Positions 8,292 through 16,929 of a stretch of DNA of 64,000 bases are shown in pieces. This DNA comes from Chryseobacterium gleum (GTDB lineage: Bacteria > Bacteroidota > Bacteroidia > Flavobacteriales_D > Sanyastnellaceae): the NCBI GenBank assembly GCA_945881835.1, contig CAMCVP010000007.1, positions 37,238 to 101,237 of the forward strand. The letters run 5' to 3'. Positions within the stretch are counted from its first letter, which is position 1, and the number at the start of each line of letters is the position of its first letter. Below the pieces are notes generated by a model. It was given only the letters and a program-made list of their open reading frames with translations, searched no databases and was not told the DNA's origin. Position numbers and translations under genes: made by a program.

Positions 8292-9883
8292 TTCTTCACC
8301 TTTAATCTTTCTGGCTGATTGGCTATTTCCCACGCGGTTGAAAACACCAGTTGCGCAATACTGCACATCTTGTCGTAAAGAATCTTTTCAGGGTCGTCGC
8401 CTGGCTTGTGATAATCTTCATGAACCCCACTGAAATAGAAGATGACAGGAATATTGTTCTTCGCGAAATTGTAGTGGTCTGAACGGTAATAAAATTGATT
8501 CGGATCATCTTCCGCGTTGAAGGTGTAATCTAAAATCAAATTCGACGTTTGCTTATTCACCGATTCTGAAAGGTTGTGTAAATCCATACTCAAACGATCA
8601 CTTCCAATCAAATAAACATACTTCTCATTGTCTTTGTGCGCCTCGTCTACACGACCAATCATGTCAATATTCAAATCACAAACCGTGTTATTGAGCGGAT
8701 AAACAGGATGTCTCGTGTAGTAATCACTTCCGAACAATCCTTTCTCTTCGCCGCTTACGTGAAGAATTAGAACACTTCGCTTCGGTCCGTTTCCATCTTT
8801 CTTCGCTTGCATAAAAGCTTCCCCAATTTCCATGGCAGAAACAGTTCCCGAACCATCATCGTCTGCCCCATTGTTAATCTCGCCGTTCACAATACCAATG
8901 TGATCATAATGGGCTGATACAACAACGATTTCATTCTTCAACGTAGCATCACTTCCTTCTATAAATGCCAATACATTTTCACTGGAAACCATTTCATCTG
9001 TGACATTCACATTCAACGAAGCTTCTGTGTACACGATATTTAATTTTACGCGTTGTTTCGAATGAGGTATTTTTTTTCCCTTCTTACTAAACTTACCCAT
9101 GTTGTTTGCGAGGTCTATACGAAACCACTCGTTCGCAGATTTTTCATTGGTGAAAATCAATGGAATTCCAGTTGCAACAGCAACGTCCATATCCTCTATC
9201 AATTCCATCTTTTCCGATTCTAACCAGAATTTTATGCGGGGTAAAAAAGTGGCGTAATCGCGACGAATAACAACAATAGCCTTTGCACCATTTTGTTGGG
9301 CTAGAGCAACCTTCAAACCTGGATCATAAGACCAATCGCTTAACTGTTCGTTGTCTCCGGAAATCAATGACTTTCCTTTCTTATTCTTTGGCTCACCATC
9401 CATAACAACCACCAAAGCATCTTTTACATCCAAGCTTTCATAGTCATTGTAACGTCCTTCTGTGATACCATAGCCAGCAAAAACAATTTTTGTAAATGTT
9501 TTTGTTCCTTCCAATCCTTCGGCGTCTAAAGAAAAAATATCTTTCGAACTTTCGTAGTTTTTTCCATTTACAGTAAGAATTGTTGAAGTTAACTTACGCT
9601 TACGTAAAGGAAAACTCTGCTGCTGAACACCAGTCATAGATCCTTTTTCTAATCCCAATGACTCGTAGTAATTCTCAATATAAGCCGCTGCTTTTTTCTG
9701 GCCTGGTTTACTGGTTTCTCTTCCTTCGTATTCATCAGCTGCAAGAATGAATAACTGTTCTTTCAGTTCTTTAACCGTAATGCTATTCATGTAAAAATCA
9801 CGCTTGTCAGTAGCGTCTAAAGAACTCTGTGCATTGCCTACTACACTTACACAAACACAAAATATTCCTATCAGTTTTCTCAT
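8288..9883 (-). CDS. Secreted M28 family metallopeptidase
   Basis: A 531-residue zinc aminopeptidase with a signal peptide (MRKLIGIFCVCVSVVGNAQ) and therefore periplasmic or secreted. A PA-type insert (about 130-280) precedes the M28 core. Metal ligands and catalytic residues are visible: HYDHIG, NNGADDDGSG, HVSGEEKGLFGS, LNIDMIGR and RSDHYNF. I chose the ATG at 9883 because it leaves a proper signal peptide and a one-base gap to the rpiB stop; an upstream in-frame TTG at 9895 would place four extra residues inside rpiB. It probably degrades peptides outside the cytoplasm. It has no sorting domain. Confidence 0.9.
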   Translation of the reverse strand: MRKLIGIFCVCVSVVGNAQSSLDATDKRDFYMNSITVKELKEQLFILAADEYEGRETSKPGQKKAAAYIENYYESLGLEKGSMTGVQQQSFPLRKRKLTSTILTVNGKNYESSKDIFSLDAEGLEGTKTFTKIVFAGYGITEGRYNDYESLDVKDALVVVMDGEPKNKKGKSLISGDNEQLSDWSYDPGLKVALAQQNGAKAIVVIRRDYATFLPRIKFWLESEKMELIEDMDVAVATGIPLIFTNEKSANEWFRIDLANNMGKFSKKGKKIPHSKQRVKLNIVYTEASLNVNVTDEMVSSENVLAFIEGSDATLKNEIVVVSAHYDHIGIVNGEINNGADDDGSGTVSAMEIGEAFMQAKKDGNGPKRSVLILHVSGEEKGLFGSDYYTRHPVYPLNNTVCDLNIDMIGRVDEAHKDNEKYVYLIGSDRLSMDLHNLSESVNKQTSNLILDYTFNAEDDPNQFYYRSDHYNFAKNNIPVIFYFSGVHEDYHKPGDDPEKILYDKMCSIAQLVFSTAWEIANQPERLKVKN

Positions 9884-9884
9884 C

Positions 9885-10313
9885 TTACAAATCAATTTTT
9901 TCTACACGTTTAGCATGTCTTCCTCCTTCAAATGGCGTATTAAAAAATGTACTTATCATAGCCTTCGCTACATCCAATGAAACAAATCTTGCCGGTATAG
10001 AAAGAACATTCGCATCGTTATGTTGCCTTGCCAATGTTGCAATTTCTTCAGTCCAGCATAAAGCTGCTCTTACACCAGCGTGTTTGTTGGCCGCAATACT
10101 TACTCCATTTGCAGAACCACAAAGCAATATTCCACGTGAATCATTATTTACATTTTTAGCCACTGCATGCGCGTAGTCGGCATAATCACAACTGTCTGCT
10201 GATTCACATCCCTTATCTTCAATTTGAATAGCAGGAAATTCAGTATTCATCCATGTTTTTAAGGTTTCTTTCATTTCGAAACCTGCATGATCAGATCCTA
10301 TATAGAGCTTCAT
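9885..10313 (-). CDS. rpiB: Ribose-5-phosphate isomerase B
   Basis: Interconverts ribose 5-phosphate and ribulose 5-phosphate in the pentose phosphate pathway. The 142 residues carry the RpiB marks GSDHAGFEMKETL near the N terminus, GILLCGSANGVSIAANK with the active-site cysteine and phosphate-binding loop, GVRAALCW, and QHNDANVLSIPARF. It reads out of the large AT-rich gap on its 5' side and is followed after one base by the M28 peptidase gene, so the two are likely cotranscribed despite unrelated roles. Confidence 0.94.
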   Translation of the reverse strand: MKLYIGSDHAGFEMKETLKTWMNTEFPAIQIEDKGCESADSCDYADYAHAVAKNVNNDSRGILLCGSANGVSIAANKHAGVRAALCWTEEIATLARQHNDANVLSIPARFVSLDVAKAMISTFFNTPFEGGRHAKRVEKIDL

Positions 10314-10843
10314 ATTTATTAGATTTATGCAAACTTATTCTTTTTCCTTCTTTTTTGAATCATGCTGTGAATGGAAACGTTAGTCTTTTAACAACTCATA
10401 CTTTTTTGTGTGATTAACGTGTGGATAATTGTTCAAAACATAATTTTTACTTTCAGTTAAATGGTGCGCTTATGCAAATACATGACTATTCAAAATTTAG
10501 TTCTTACAACTTTGACTTTGTTATGAACGAAATTCTTCAACATAGTAATGGCTTTTATACGTTACTTAATATCAACACACATTCATTTCAACACTGTTGT
10601 TGATTCTTTAGAAAAACACTCAATTTCATAGATTTAACCAAGTTTAAATTGTTAAGAACATGTTACTTCAATGATAATAATGACAATTCCTAAGAATGAC
10701 AGATAAACTTACTGACGGAATTAACAGCCCTATTACTATTACTATTTCCTTTTATAAAGAATATAATTAAATAATAAATGTTGGTGAAAACAAAGTTAGT
10801 CCCAAATACGTTTTGAAATGGAAATCATAACGAACTTTGAAAA
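10314..10843. other. 530-base AT-rich gap; weak replication-origin candidate
   Basis: This is the only gap over 300 bases. It is very AT-rich and divergent genes (rpiB to the left, the MORN gene to the right) flank it. It contains one exact DnaA box (TGTGGATAA, 10420-10428), a one-mismatch copy beside it (10409-10417), and TTATGCAAA twice (10325-10333 and 10470-10478; one mismatch from TTATNCACA). Phased A/T triplets follow at 10671-10683 (ATGATAATAATGA) and 10731-10746. mnmG and parS-like sites lie 2-4 kb away. Against an origin: most genes to the left point towards the gap. A 60-codon open frame at 10421-10603 has no recognisable protein features. Confidence 0.3.
10409..10428 (-). promoter_or_regulatory. 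Tandem DnaA-box-like pair
   Basis: TGTGATTAA (10409-10417, one mismatch) and TGTGGATAA (10420-10428, exact complement of TTATCCACA) lie in the same orientation, 11 bases apart start to start, about one helical turn. A single exact 9-mer is expected by chance now and then in AT-rich DNA; the phased pair is what makes it worth listing. Confidence 0.4.
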
Positions 10844-12343
10844 ATGAAATCGATCGGAATATTAATCACTTTTCTCTTGGCCGGACAACTAACCGTTTGG
10901 TCGCAGAAAGAGTTCAAGGTATTCTTTTACAGCAATGGCCAGAAGAGCAGTGAAGGTTTCTTGGAACAAGGTAAGCCGAACGGTTATTGGAAGAATTATT
11001 ACGAGACGGGTATTCTGAAATCAGAGGGTAATCGCAAAGATTTTCAACTGGATTCCACGTGGAAGTTTTTTCGAGTTGATGGTTCATTGCAGCAGTCTAT
11101 CGAGTACAAAGAGAATTTGAAATTCGGATTGGAATGCTTTTACGATTCATTGGGAAGGAAGGAAAGATCTATCTCTTACAGGTCAGATGTTAAGGAAGGT
11201 CCAGCCTCAGAATTCTTTCCGTCGGGCGGAATAAAGACTTCTTTCAATTACACAAATAATCTGATTGAAGGAAAGTATTACGAGTATGCTGAAGACGGAA
11301 GAGTGATCACTCGCCGCACGTACAAGAATGGTCTTATTTATTCTGAAGAGAAGATCAATCGTTACAACAAGAATGGACAGCGCGTTGGTCTTTGGGTAGA
11401 TTTACGAGAAAATGGAAAATTAAAGGAAGAAGGAAATTACCTCAATGGTTTGAAGGAAGGAACGTTCAAGTTATATAATAAACAAGGAGATTTTTGGAAG
11501 TTTGAATTCTATGAATTAGGTATTCTCAAAGAGAATAGTGAGGAAACAGAATTTGTAAAAATTGAAAAATTTTACGACGAAAAAGGAAGAGTAATTGAAC
11601 GAGGAGGAACTAAGAATGGTTTGAAGCATGGAACCTTTCAAACGTTGGATTCCACGGGAAACATAATTTTTTCACGGTTGTATTTGAACGACATCAAACA
11701 AGCGGAAGGAAAGTTCGATACGCTGAATAGAGAAATTGGAGAATGGAAATATTTCTTTCCAAGTGGTTCATTGAGGTCAAGTGGTTCGTATTCGAATGGA
11801 AAAAAAACGGGTGATTGGAAGTATTTCTTTGAGAACGGAAAGTTGGAACAATCTGGTAAATACGATAACAATCTTATATCTGGAAAGTGGTTGTGGTATT
11901 ATTCAAATGGAACATTACTAAGAGAAGAGTATTACCGAAAAGGTAAATTAGACGGACACTATATTGAAAACGATAGCCTAGGAAAAGTAGTTTTAGAAGG
12001 AGATTACGCCGATGGTTTGAAACAAGGAAAGTGGTTTCGTTTCATAAATGATCACAAGGAAGAAGGAGAGTATGTAGATGACGAGCGTAACGGAATTTGG
12101 ATTTTCACTCATTCTAACGGAAACGAAATGTTCGAGGGAAAGTTTGAATTAGGCGTTGCTGTGGGTAAGCACGAGTTCTTTTATTCAAATGGAAAACCTG
12201 AAATGAAAGGTACATACGGAGCAGGAGAATTGGACGGTGACTGGATGTATTTCGACGAAGATGGAAACTACATCAACACCGTAACTTACCAGGGAGGTAA
12301 ACTTTACAAAGTAGATGGAATTAAACTAAAGGAAAAAAAATAG
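10844..12343 (+). CDS. Secreted MORN/YwqK-type repeat protein
   Basis: A 499-residue protein with a signal peptide (MKSIGILITFLLAGQLTVWSQ) followed by about eighteen copies of a 22-24-residue repeat of the form G-x-W-K-Y-Y-x-x-N-G-x-L-x-x-E-G-x-Y-x-N-G-x-x, as in the MORN_2 or YwqK families (for example NGKKTGDWKYFFENGKLEQS). Such repeats form long beta-hairpin stacks. Database names for this group often include antitoxin, but nothing here suggests a toxin partner; it is more likely an extracytoplasmic scaffold. It is transcribed alone, away from the AT-rich gap. Its function is unknown. Confidence 0.8.
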   Translation: MKSIGILITFLLAGQLTVWSQKEFKVFFYSNGQKSSEGFLEQGKPNGYWKNYYETGILKSEGNRKDFQLDSTWKFFRVDGSLQQSIEYKENLKFGLECFYDSLGRKERSISYRSDVKEGPASEFFPSGGIKTSFNYTNNLIEGKYYEYAEDGRVITRRTYKNGLIYSEEKINRYNKNGQRVGLWVDLRENGKLKEEGNYLNGLKEGTFKLYNKQGDFWKFEFYELGILKENSEETEFVKIEKFYDEKGRVIERGGTKNGLKHGTFQTLDSTGNIIFSRLYLNDIKQAEGKFDTLNREIGEWKYFFPSGSLRSSGSYSNGKKTGDWKYFFENGKLEQSGKYDNNLISGKWLWYYSNGTLLREEYYRKGKLDGHYIENDSLGKVVLEGDYADGLKQGKWFRFINDHKEEGEYVDDERNGIWIFTHSNGNEMFEGKFELGVAVGKHEFFYSNGKPEMKGTYGAGELDGDWMYFDEDGNYINTVTYQGGKLYKVDGIKLKEKK

Positions 12344-12345
12344 GT

Positions 12346-12361
12346 TGTTTCACATGAAATT
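12346..12361. promoter_or_regulatory. Weak parS-like site at the mnmG 3' end
   Basis: TGTTTCACATGAAATT differs from the parS consensus TGTTTCACGTGAAACA at three positions and keeps the TTTCA/TGAAA half-sites. It overlaps the mnmG stop codon. It is listed because a much better copy stands at the other end of the same gene. Confidence 0.35.
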
Positions 12362-14231
12362 ACCTTCCGAGATGAATCAATAAGATTGAAACGTCTGAAG
12401 GATTTACCCCACTTATTCTACTGGCTTGTCCGACCGTAGCTGGTCTAATCTTCGAAAGCTTTTGTCTTGCCTCAATACTCATTGAAGTTAGTTTGTGATA
12501 ATCGAATTCAGGTGATAGTTGTATGTGATCTAACCGCGTGAGTTTATCAGCCATATCCCTCTCTCGCTGCAAATAACCTGCGTATTTTACACTAATTTCC
12601 ACTGCGGCGAGAACTTCACCCTTGTTCTCTGCTAACGTTGAAATTTGGGCTTGTAAATCAGTATTTACAGAAATAATATCATCTAGAGCTATTTGTGGTC
12701 GTGTAAGCAAGGTAATGAGTTTCAGTTTTTGATCAATAGGGCTGCTACCTTTCGCAAGAAGAAGTTCGTTCATTTCTTCAGGAGAGGTAGAGTTTTTTTC
12801 AATGCACTTCATGACAGATTTTATATCTGCTCGTTTCTTTTCGAGTAATTCCATGCGTTCGTCAGAGGCAAGACCGATGGCGTGGGAAAGCGGTGTTAAT
12901 CTTTCATCTGCATTGTCTTGGCGCAGAAGTGTTCTGTATTCAGCGCGGCTGGTGAACATCCGATAGGGTTCGTCCGTGCTTTTGGTTATTAGGTCATCAA
13001 TGAGCACGCCTATATATGCTTCATCTCTCCGCAATACGAACGGGTCTTTTTCTTGAACGAATAGACCCGCGTTTATTCCGGCAACAATTCCTTGTCCTGC
13101 CGCTTCTTCGTATCCCGTTGTTCCATTGATTTGCCCAGCGAAGAACAACCCAGCAACATCCTTACTTTCCAAAGTTGGTTTGAGTTGATCAGGTGGAAAA
13201 TAATCGTATTCGATGGCATATCCTGGACGGAACATTTTTGCATTTTCAAATCCAGGAATAAGGTTTAATGCTTTTTGTTGAACTTCTTCTGGAAGGCTTG
13301 TAGAGAAACCGTTGAGATAGATTTCTACCGTCTTCCAACCTTCTGGTTCAACGAAAAGTTGATGAGAATCTTTGTCGGCGAAGCGTGTGATTTTATCTTC
13401 GATAGACGGACAGTAGCGTGGCCCTGTTCCTGTAATTCTACCTGTGAACATTGGACTCTGTTCGAATCCGGTTGCTAACACTTCATGCACCGCGCTGTTG
13501 GTGTTGGTTATCCAACAGCAAAGTTGTTTGGTTATTTTCGGTTGATGAATAAACGAGAATCTTTGCGGATTTACATCACCGTCTTGCACCTCCATTTTAG
13601 AATAATCCAGTGATCTTCCGTCAATACGCGGAGGTGTTCCTGTCTTCATTCTACCGGCGCGAAACCCTAATGATACGAGCTGTTCTGTAATTCCGTGGGA
13701 AGCCTTCTCGCCTATTCGCCCACCCCCGAATTGCTTTTCACCAATGTGAATGACTCCGTTTAGAAAAGTTCCACTGGTAATCACTACTGCATCACATGAG
13801 AATGTCATACCTAGTGCGGTTTTCACACCTTTCACGCGGTCGTTTTCTACGATAATCTCATTCACTGAATCTTGCCAAAAATCTACACCAGGAGTTTGCT
13901 CCAAGGCATTGCGCCATTCTTCAGCGAAAAGCATACGGTCGTTCTGCGTACGTGGGCTCCACATGGCTGGACCCTTACTTAAATTAAGCATTCGGTACTG
14001 GATTGCAGATAGGTCTGAGACTATCCCACTGTAACCACCTAGAGCATCTATCTCTCTGATTATTTGACCTTTAGCTACTCCACCCATGGCAGGATTACAG
14101 GACATTTGTCCTATTTTATTCATATCCATTGTGATGAGTAAAACGCTATTTTTGAGGTTGGCAGCAGCAGCGGCAGCCTCGTTGCCAGCATGTCCAGCAC
14201 CAACAACCACGACGTTGTAATGTTTTTTCAT
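12360..14231 (-). CDS. mnmG: tRNA uridine-5-carboxymethylaminomethyl modification enzyme MnmG (GidA)
   Basis: FAD enzyme that, with MnmE, installs the cmnm5 group on wobble uridine 34. The 623 residues start with the FAD-binding [57 protein letters not shown] (substrate loop), [12 protein letters not shown] with its conserved cysteine, and [20 protein letters not shown] follow in the usual order. Length is normal. The first ten bases upstream separate the ATG from a parS-like palindrome. MnmE is not in the window. mnmG is often close to the replication origin in bacteria, which adds interest to this neighbourhood. Confidence 0.97.
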   Translation of the reverse strand: MKKHYNVVVVGAGHAGNEAAAAAANLKNSVLLITMDMNKIGQMSCNPAMGGVAKGQIIREIDALGGYSGIVSDLSAIQYRMLNLSKGPAMWSPRTQNDRMLFAEEWRNALEQTPGVDFWQDSVNEIIVENDRVKGVKTALGMTFSCDAVVITSGTFLNGVIHIGEKQFGGGRIGEKASHGITEQLVSLGFRAGRMKTGTPPRIDGRSLDYSKMEVQDGDVNPQRFSFIHQPKITKQLCCWITNTNSAVHEVLATGFEQSPMFTGRITGTGPRYCPSIEDKITRFADKDSHQLFVEPEGWKTVEIYLNGFSTSLPEEVQQKALNLIPGFENAKMFRPGYAIEYDYFPPDQLKPTLESKDVAGLFFAGQINGTTGYEEAAGQGIVAGINAGLFVQEKDPFVLRRDEAYIGVLIDDLITKSTDEPYRMFTSRAEYRTLLRQDNADERLTPLSHAIGLASDERMELLEKKRADIKSVMKCIEKNSTSPEEMNELLLAKGSSPIDQKLKLITLLTRPQIALDDIISVNTDLQAQISTLAENKGEVLAAVEISVKYAGYLQRERDMADKLTRLDHIQLSPEFDYHKLTSMSIEARQKLSKIRPATVGQASRISGVNPSDVSILLIHLGR

Positions 14232-14240
14232 TTTATCAAA

Positions 14241-14256
14241 TGTTTCACGTGAAACG
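14241..14256. promoter_or_regulatory. parS-like centromere site
   Basis: TGTTTCACGTGAAACG matches 15 of 16 bases of the ParB-binding parS consensus and contains the perfect 14-base palindrome GTTTCACGTGAAAC. It lies 10 bases upstream of the mnmG ATG. By established knowledge such sites load ParB near the chromosome origin. No parA or parB gene is in the window. Confidence 0.7.
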
Positions 14257-14284
14257 TATTTTATGACCTATTTGGCTTATTGAA

Positions 14285-14719
14285 TTATTGAGCGAATTTA
14301 GTTAAAAAGAGTGACATGCACAAGTCTTCATTTTCAGTCATTTCCTTTTTATTTTTTGGACTTTTATCTTGAAAACCAATGAGATGAAGAACACCGTGTG
14401 CAAGAACACGAAGAAGTTCTGCATTGTATTCTACATTGTGAGAAGTAGCGTTTTCTGCCACGCGTTCCACACTTATGAAGATATCACCAGACACAATTTC
14501 ACCTTCGCAATAATCGAACGTGATGATATCGGTGTAATAATCGTGCTGGAGGAAATTCTGATTTACCTCCAATATTTTTTCATCGGAACAAAAGACGAAA
14601 GCTAATTCACCGACTTTTTTGCCGTGAGTCGAAACGAATTCTTTAATCCAGGCCTTTAAAAGACGTTTTGAAGGTGTTTTACTGTTCACACCTTCGCTGT
14701 GGAATGAAATGTTATTCAT
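14285..14719 (-). CDS. ybeY: Endoribonuclease YbeY (16S rRNA maturation)
   Basis: Metal-dependent endonuclease for 16S rRNA 3' maturation and ribosome quality control. The 144 residues contain AFVFCSDEKILEVNQNFLQHD (N-terminal core), TDIITFDY, GDIFIS and the metal site HGVLHLIGFQDKS; the third ligand position of the usual HGxLHLxGyDH motif is occupied by the DK variant seen in Bacteroidota. I chose the ATG at 14719; a GTG two codons upstream (14725) is possible. It lies 53 bases upstream of mnmG on the same strand, so the pair is probably one transcription unit for RNA maturation. Confidence 0.92.
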   Translation of the reverse strand: MNNISFHSEGVNSKTPSKRLLKAWIKEFVSTHGKKVGELAFVFCSDEKILEVNQNFLQHDYYTDIITFDYCEGEIVSGDIFISVERVAENATSHNVEYNAELLRVLAHGVLHLIGFQDKSPKNKKEMTENEDLCMSLFLTKFAQ

Positions 14720-14859
14720 GGCCACGAAAATGCCCTTGTTTTTTGATCACAATACAGTGTTACACCAAACTTGACGAACAAACGGTGGTTAACAATTCAA
14801 AAACTTAGAATTATTCAAGATTGAATTGTGCTGCAATTTTGAAAGACATTAAACGAACT

Positions 14860-15855
14860 ATGAGAAAGATTCAAGTGATTTTATCCCTAGCGCTAATTGT
14901 GGCCATAGGATTTGTGGGCTGCGTGCCTCAAAGAAAATTTGCTGAAATGAAAACAGCGAAAGAGGAGTCTGACGTTGAAAACAAAGAACTGCAAAAGCAG
15001 ATTGACAACGTTAGCGCAACAACGAAAGAACAAGGGGCTACAATTGAAACGTTGAAGAAGTCAATTAACAAGCTCAATGAAGACACGACTTTGTACGGGA
15101 AAGAATACCGTAGACTTCGTGTGATGTACGACAAAGTAAACGAGTTGAATAACGAGCTATTGGCGAAAAACGAAAAGTTGTATAGCAACTCTCTAGAAGA
15201 AAATAAAAAATTACTTCGTGATTTGGAGCGCGCAAAGGAAGCGCTTCAGGTGAAAGAAGATTCGCTTTACAAACTTGAGAAATCAGTTAAAGAAAAACAA
15301 TTGGCGTTATCCAAGGCGCAGAAAGATTTGTTTGAAAGAGAAGTAAAGATTAAAGAGCTTGATTCATTATTGCAAGCGCAACGCAGTGCAAGTGAATTGT
15401 TGAGAGCAAAGCTAGAAGCCGCCTTAATGAATTACAAAAACAAAGGAATTACCGTGCGTGAAGAAAACGGAAAGGTATACGTAAGCATGGAGGCGCAGCT
15501 TTTATTTCCTTCGGGAAAAACAGAGATCAATCCAGACGGAAAGTCTGCAATCATTCAACTTGCAAAAATTATTCAAGATGAAAATGATTTGAATATTATT
15601 GTTGAAGGACATACAGATAGCGACAAGATTAGTTCGGGCGGAGCAATTCCCCGAGACAACTGGGAATTAAGTGTATTGCGTTCTACCGAGGTAATAAAAT
15701 TAATTACTCAAAACAGTAGCATTGATCCTTCGCAATTGGCTGCTTCCGGAAGAAGCGAATATCATCCGTTGGATATTAATGACAAAGCGAGAAATAGAAG
15801 AATTGAAATCATTCTTGAACCAAATTTGAAAGAGCTTTACAAGATAATTAAGTAA
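14860..15855 (+). CDS. OmpA-family peptidoglycan-binding lipoprotein
   Basis: A 331-residue lipoprotein: signal peptide MRKIQVILSLALIVAIGFVGC with the lipidated cysteine, a long coiled coil (about 30-195, rich in E, K, L), then a C-terminal OmpA domain (about 215-325) with the peptidoglycan-contact strand NIIVEGHTDSDK and ARNRRIEIIL near the end. It should tether the outer membrane to the cell wall. An upstream in-frame TTG (14821) would disrupt the lipoprotein signal, so the ATG at 14860 is preferred. It ends at a strong intrinsic terminator. Confidence 0.88.
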   Translation: MRKIQVILSLALIVAIGFVGCVPQRKFAEMKTAKEESDVENKELQKQIDNVSATTKEQGATIETLKKSINKLNEDTTLYGKEYRRLRVMYDKVNELNNELLAKNEKLYSNSLEENKKLLRDLERAKEALQVKEDSLYKLEKSVKEKQLALSKAQKDLFEREVKIKELDSLLQAQRSASELLRAKLEAALMNYKNKGITVREENGKVYVSMEAQLLFPSGKTEINPDGKSAIIQLAKIIQDENDLNIIVEGHTDSDKISSGGAIPRDNWELSVLRSTEVIKLITQNSSIDPSQLAASGRSEYHPLDINDKARNRRIEIILEPNLKELYKIIK

Positions 15856-15875
15856 GGAATTTAAGTGAAGAAATG

Positions 15876-15897
15876 AAGGGGCGTAAGCCCCTTTTTT
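15876..15897 (+). terminator. Intrinsic terminator after the OmpA lipoprotein gene
   Basis: Stem AAGGGGC / GCCCCTT with a GTAA tetraloop, followed by a T run. It begins 21 bases after the stop codon. Confidence 0.85.
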
Positions 15898-16001
15898 GTT
15901 TATAAAGCTAGAGTAATTGATTATGCATAAGTCATGGGCTTATTAACGGAATGTTGTTGAAATGTTAATTGGAAGTGAGATGCATCAGGTCTTCTTACTC
16001 A

Positions 16002-16027
16002 TAAGTTTGACAAAATCAAACTTTTTT
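16002..16027 (+). promoter_or_regulatory. Promoter -7 box with overlapping inverted repeat
   Basis: TAAGTTTG (16002-16009) fits TAnnTTTG. The perfect inverted repeat AAGTTTGA / TCAAACTT (16003-16010 and 16016-16023, 5-base loop) overlaps it and is followed by a short T run just before the ATG at 16031. It could be an operator or a weak leader hairpin. Confidence 0.4.
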
Positions 16028-16030
16028 ATT

Positions 16031-16882
16031 ATGAAAAAAATCTTTTTGTTTTGCGCTTCTGTAGCGCTAGTTGGCACAATGAATGCTCAGTTAACAAATA
16101 AAAAAGGTGCTCAAATTCTCCCTGAATCAGGAGACTGGGCTATTTCTGTGAAAGCAGATCCTTTTATTTCATTTGCAACAAACCTGGTAACAGGTTTTGC
16201 TGGTGTTTCAGATCCTGGGTCTGTGACATTTGGACAGTATCAAGAGGATCAAACTTTAGTGTTTAAGAAGTTTACTTCAAACACAACAGCAGATCGCTTC
16301 ATTGTAAATTTTGGACATACAAGTAACACAAGTGTTAGTTCTGTTGCGGAGTTAGATGCAGCCGGAGATTCTATTGCCAATCAGTTTGTTGACAATAAGT
16401 CTCGTGTTAGATCTACTCAAATTGGATTAGGATATGGTAAAGAATTCAGAAAGGGCGCAGGCAGATTGCAAGGCTACTATGGCGCAGACGCAATGTTATT
16501 TCTTAAGGGTGGTTCAACAACCAACACTTACGGAAATGAAATTGTACGTACAGAAGAGGCAAGTCGTTTGTTAAAGTCAAAAGACGGTCTTACTTTGGGT
16601 TTAGGTGCACGTGGATTTCTTGGGGCAGAGTATTTCTTCGCTCCGAAAATGTCTGTAGGTGCAGAGTTTGGATATGGTCTGAGCATATACGGGCAAGGCA
16701 ATGGTAAGTCGAACACCGAAACATGGACGGCTGTTGACGGCGCCGAAGAAACCGAAACGAATGGCACATCAAGTAGCTACGGATTTTCAATGGGATTCGA
16801 TCAGGAAATTGATTCAAACACACCGTTCTCTCACGTTGCTGGTGCAGGAATGGCAAGTCTGAAGTTGAATTTATTTTTCTAA
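16031..16882 (+). CDS. Outer-membrane beta-barrel protein
   Basis: A 283-residue protein with signal peptide MKKIFLFCASVALVGTMNAQ and alternating hydrophobic strands through to a C-terminal aromatic residue (ASLKLNLFF), as expected of an outer-membrane barrel. Strand-like stretches include STQIGLGYGKEFRK, LQGYYGADAMLF, LTLGLGARGFLGAEYFF and MSVGAEFGYGLSIYG; glycine-rich aromatic content matches the OMP_b-brl type. An in-frame ATG at 15962 exists but would put a non-signal stretch in front. It stands alone, with its own promoter and a bidirectional terminator. Its function is unknown. Confidence 0.8.
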   Translation: MKKIFLFCASVALVGTMNAQLTNKKGAQILPESGDWAISVKADPFISFATNLVTGFAGVSDPGSVTFGQYQEDQTLVFKKFTSNTTADRFIVNFGHTSNTSVSSVAELDAAGDSIANQFVDNKSRVRSTQIGLGYGKEFRKGAGRLQGYYGADAMLFLKGGSTTNTYGNEIVRTEEASRLLKSKDGLTLGLGARGFLGAEYFFAPKMSVGAEFGYGLSIYGQGNGKSNTETWTAVDGAEETETNGTSSSYGFSMGFDQEIDSNTPFSHVAGAGMASLKLNLFF

Positions 16883-16901
16883 TTGAAGTTTAAGAATTAT
16901 G

Positions 16902-16929
16902 AAAAGGGTCTCGTAAGGGACCCTTTTTT
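16902..16929. terminator. Bidirectional terminator between barrel gene and caspase operon
   Basis: AAAAGGGTC / GACCCTTTT with an 8-base loop, T runs on both strands. It serves the barrel gene on + and the caspase operon on -, whose stop codon uses the T run. The surrounding 45 bases are nearly repeated at 26008-26054. Confidence 0.85.

Noticed and set aside
10421..10603. 60-codon frame in the AT-rich gap
   Set aside because: Composition is that of random AT-rich DNA with no signal peptide or domain; the gap is better described as non-coding.
10844..12343. Antitoxin of a toxin-antitoxin pair
   Set aside because: Family names suggest it, but the protein has a signal peptide and no toxin-like gene is adjacent.
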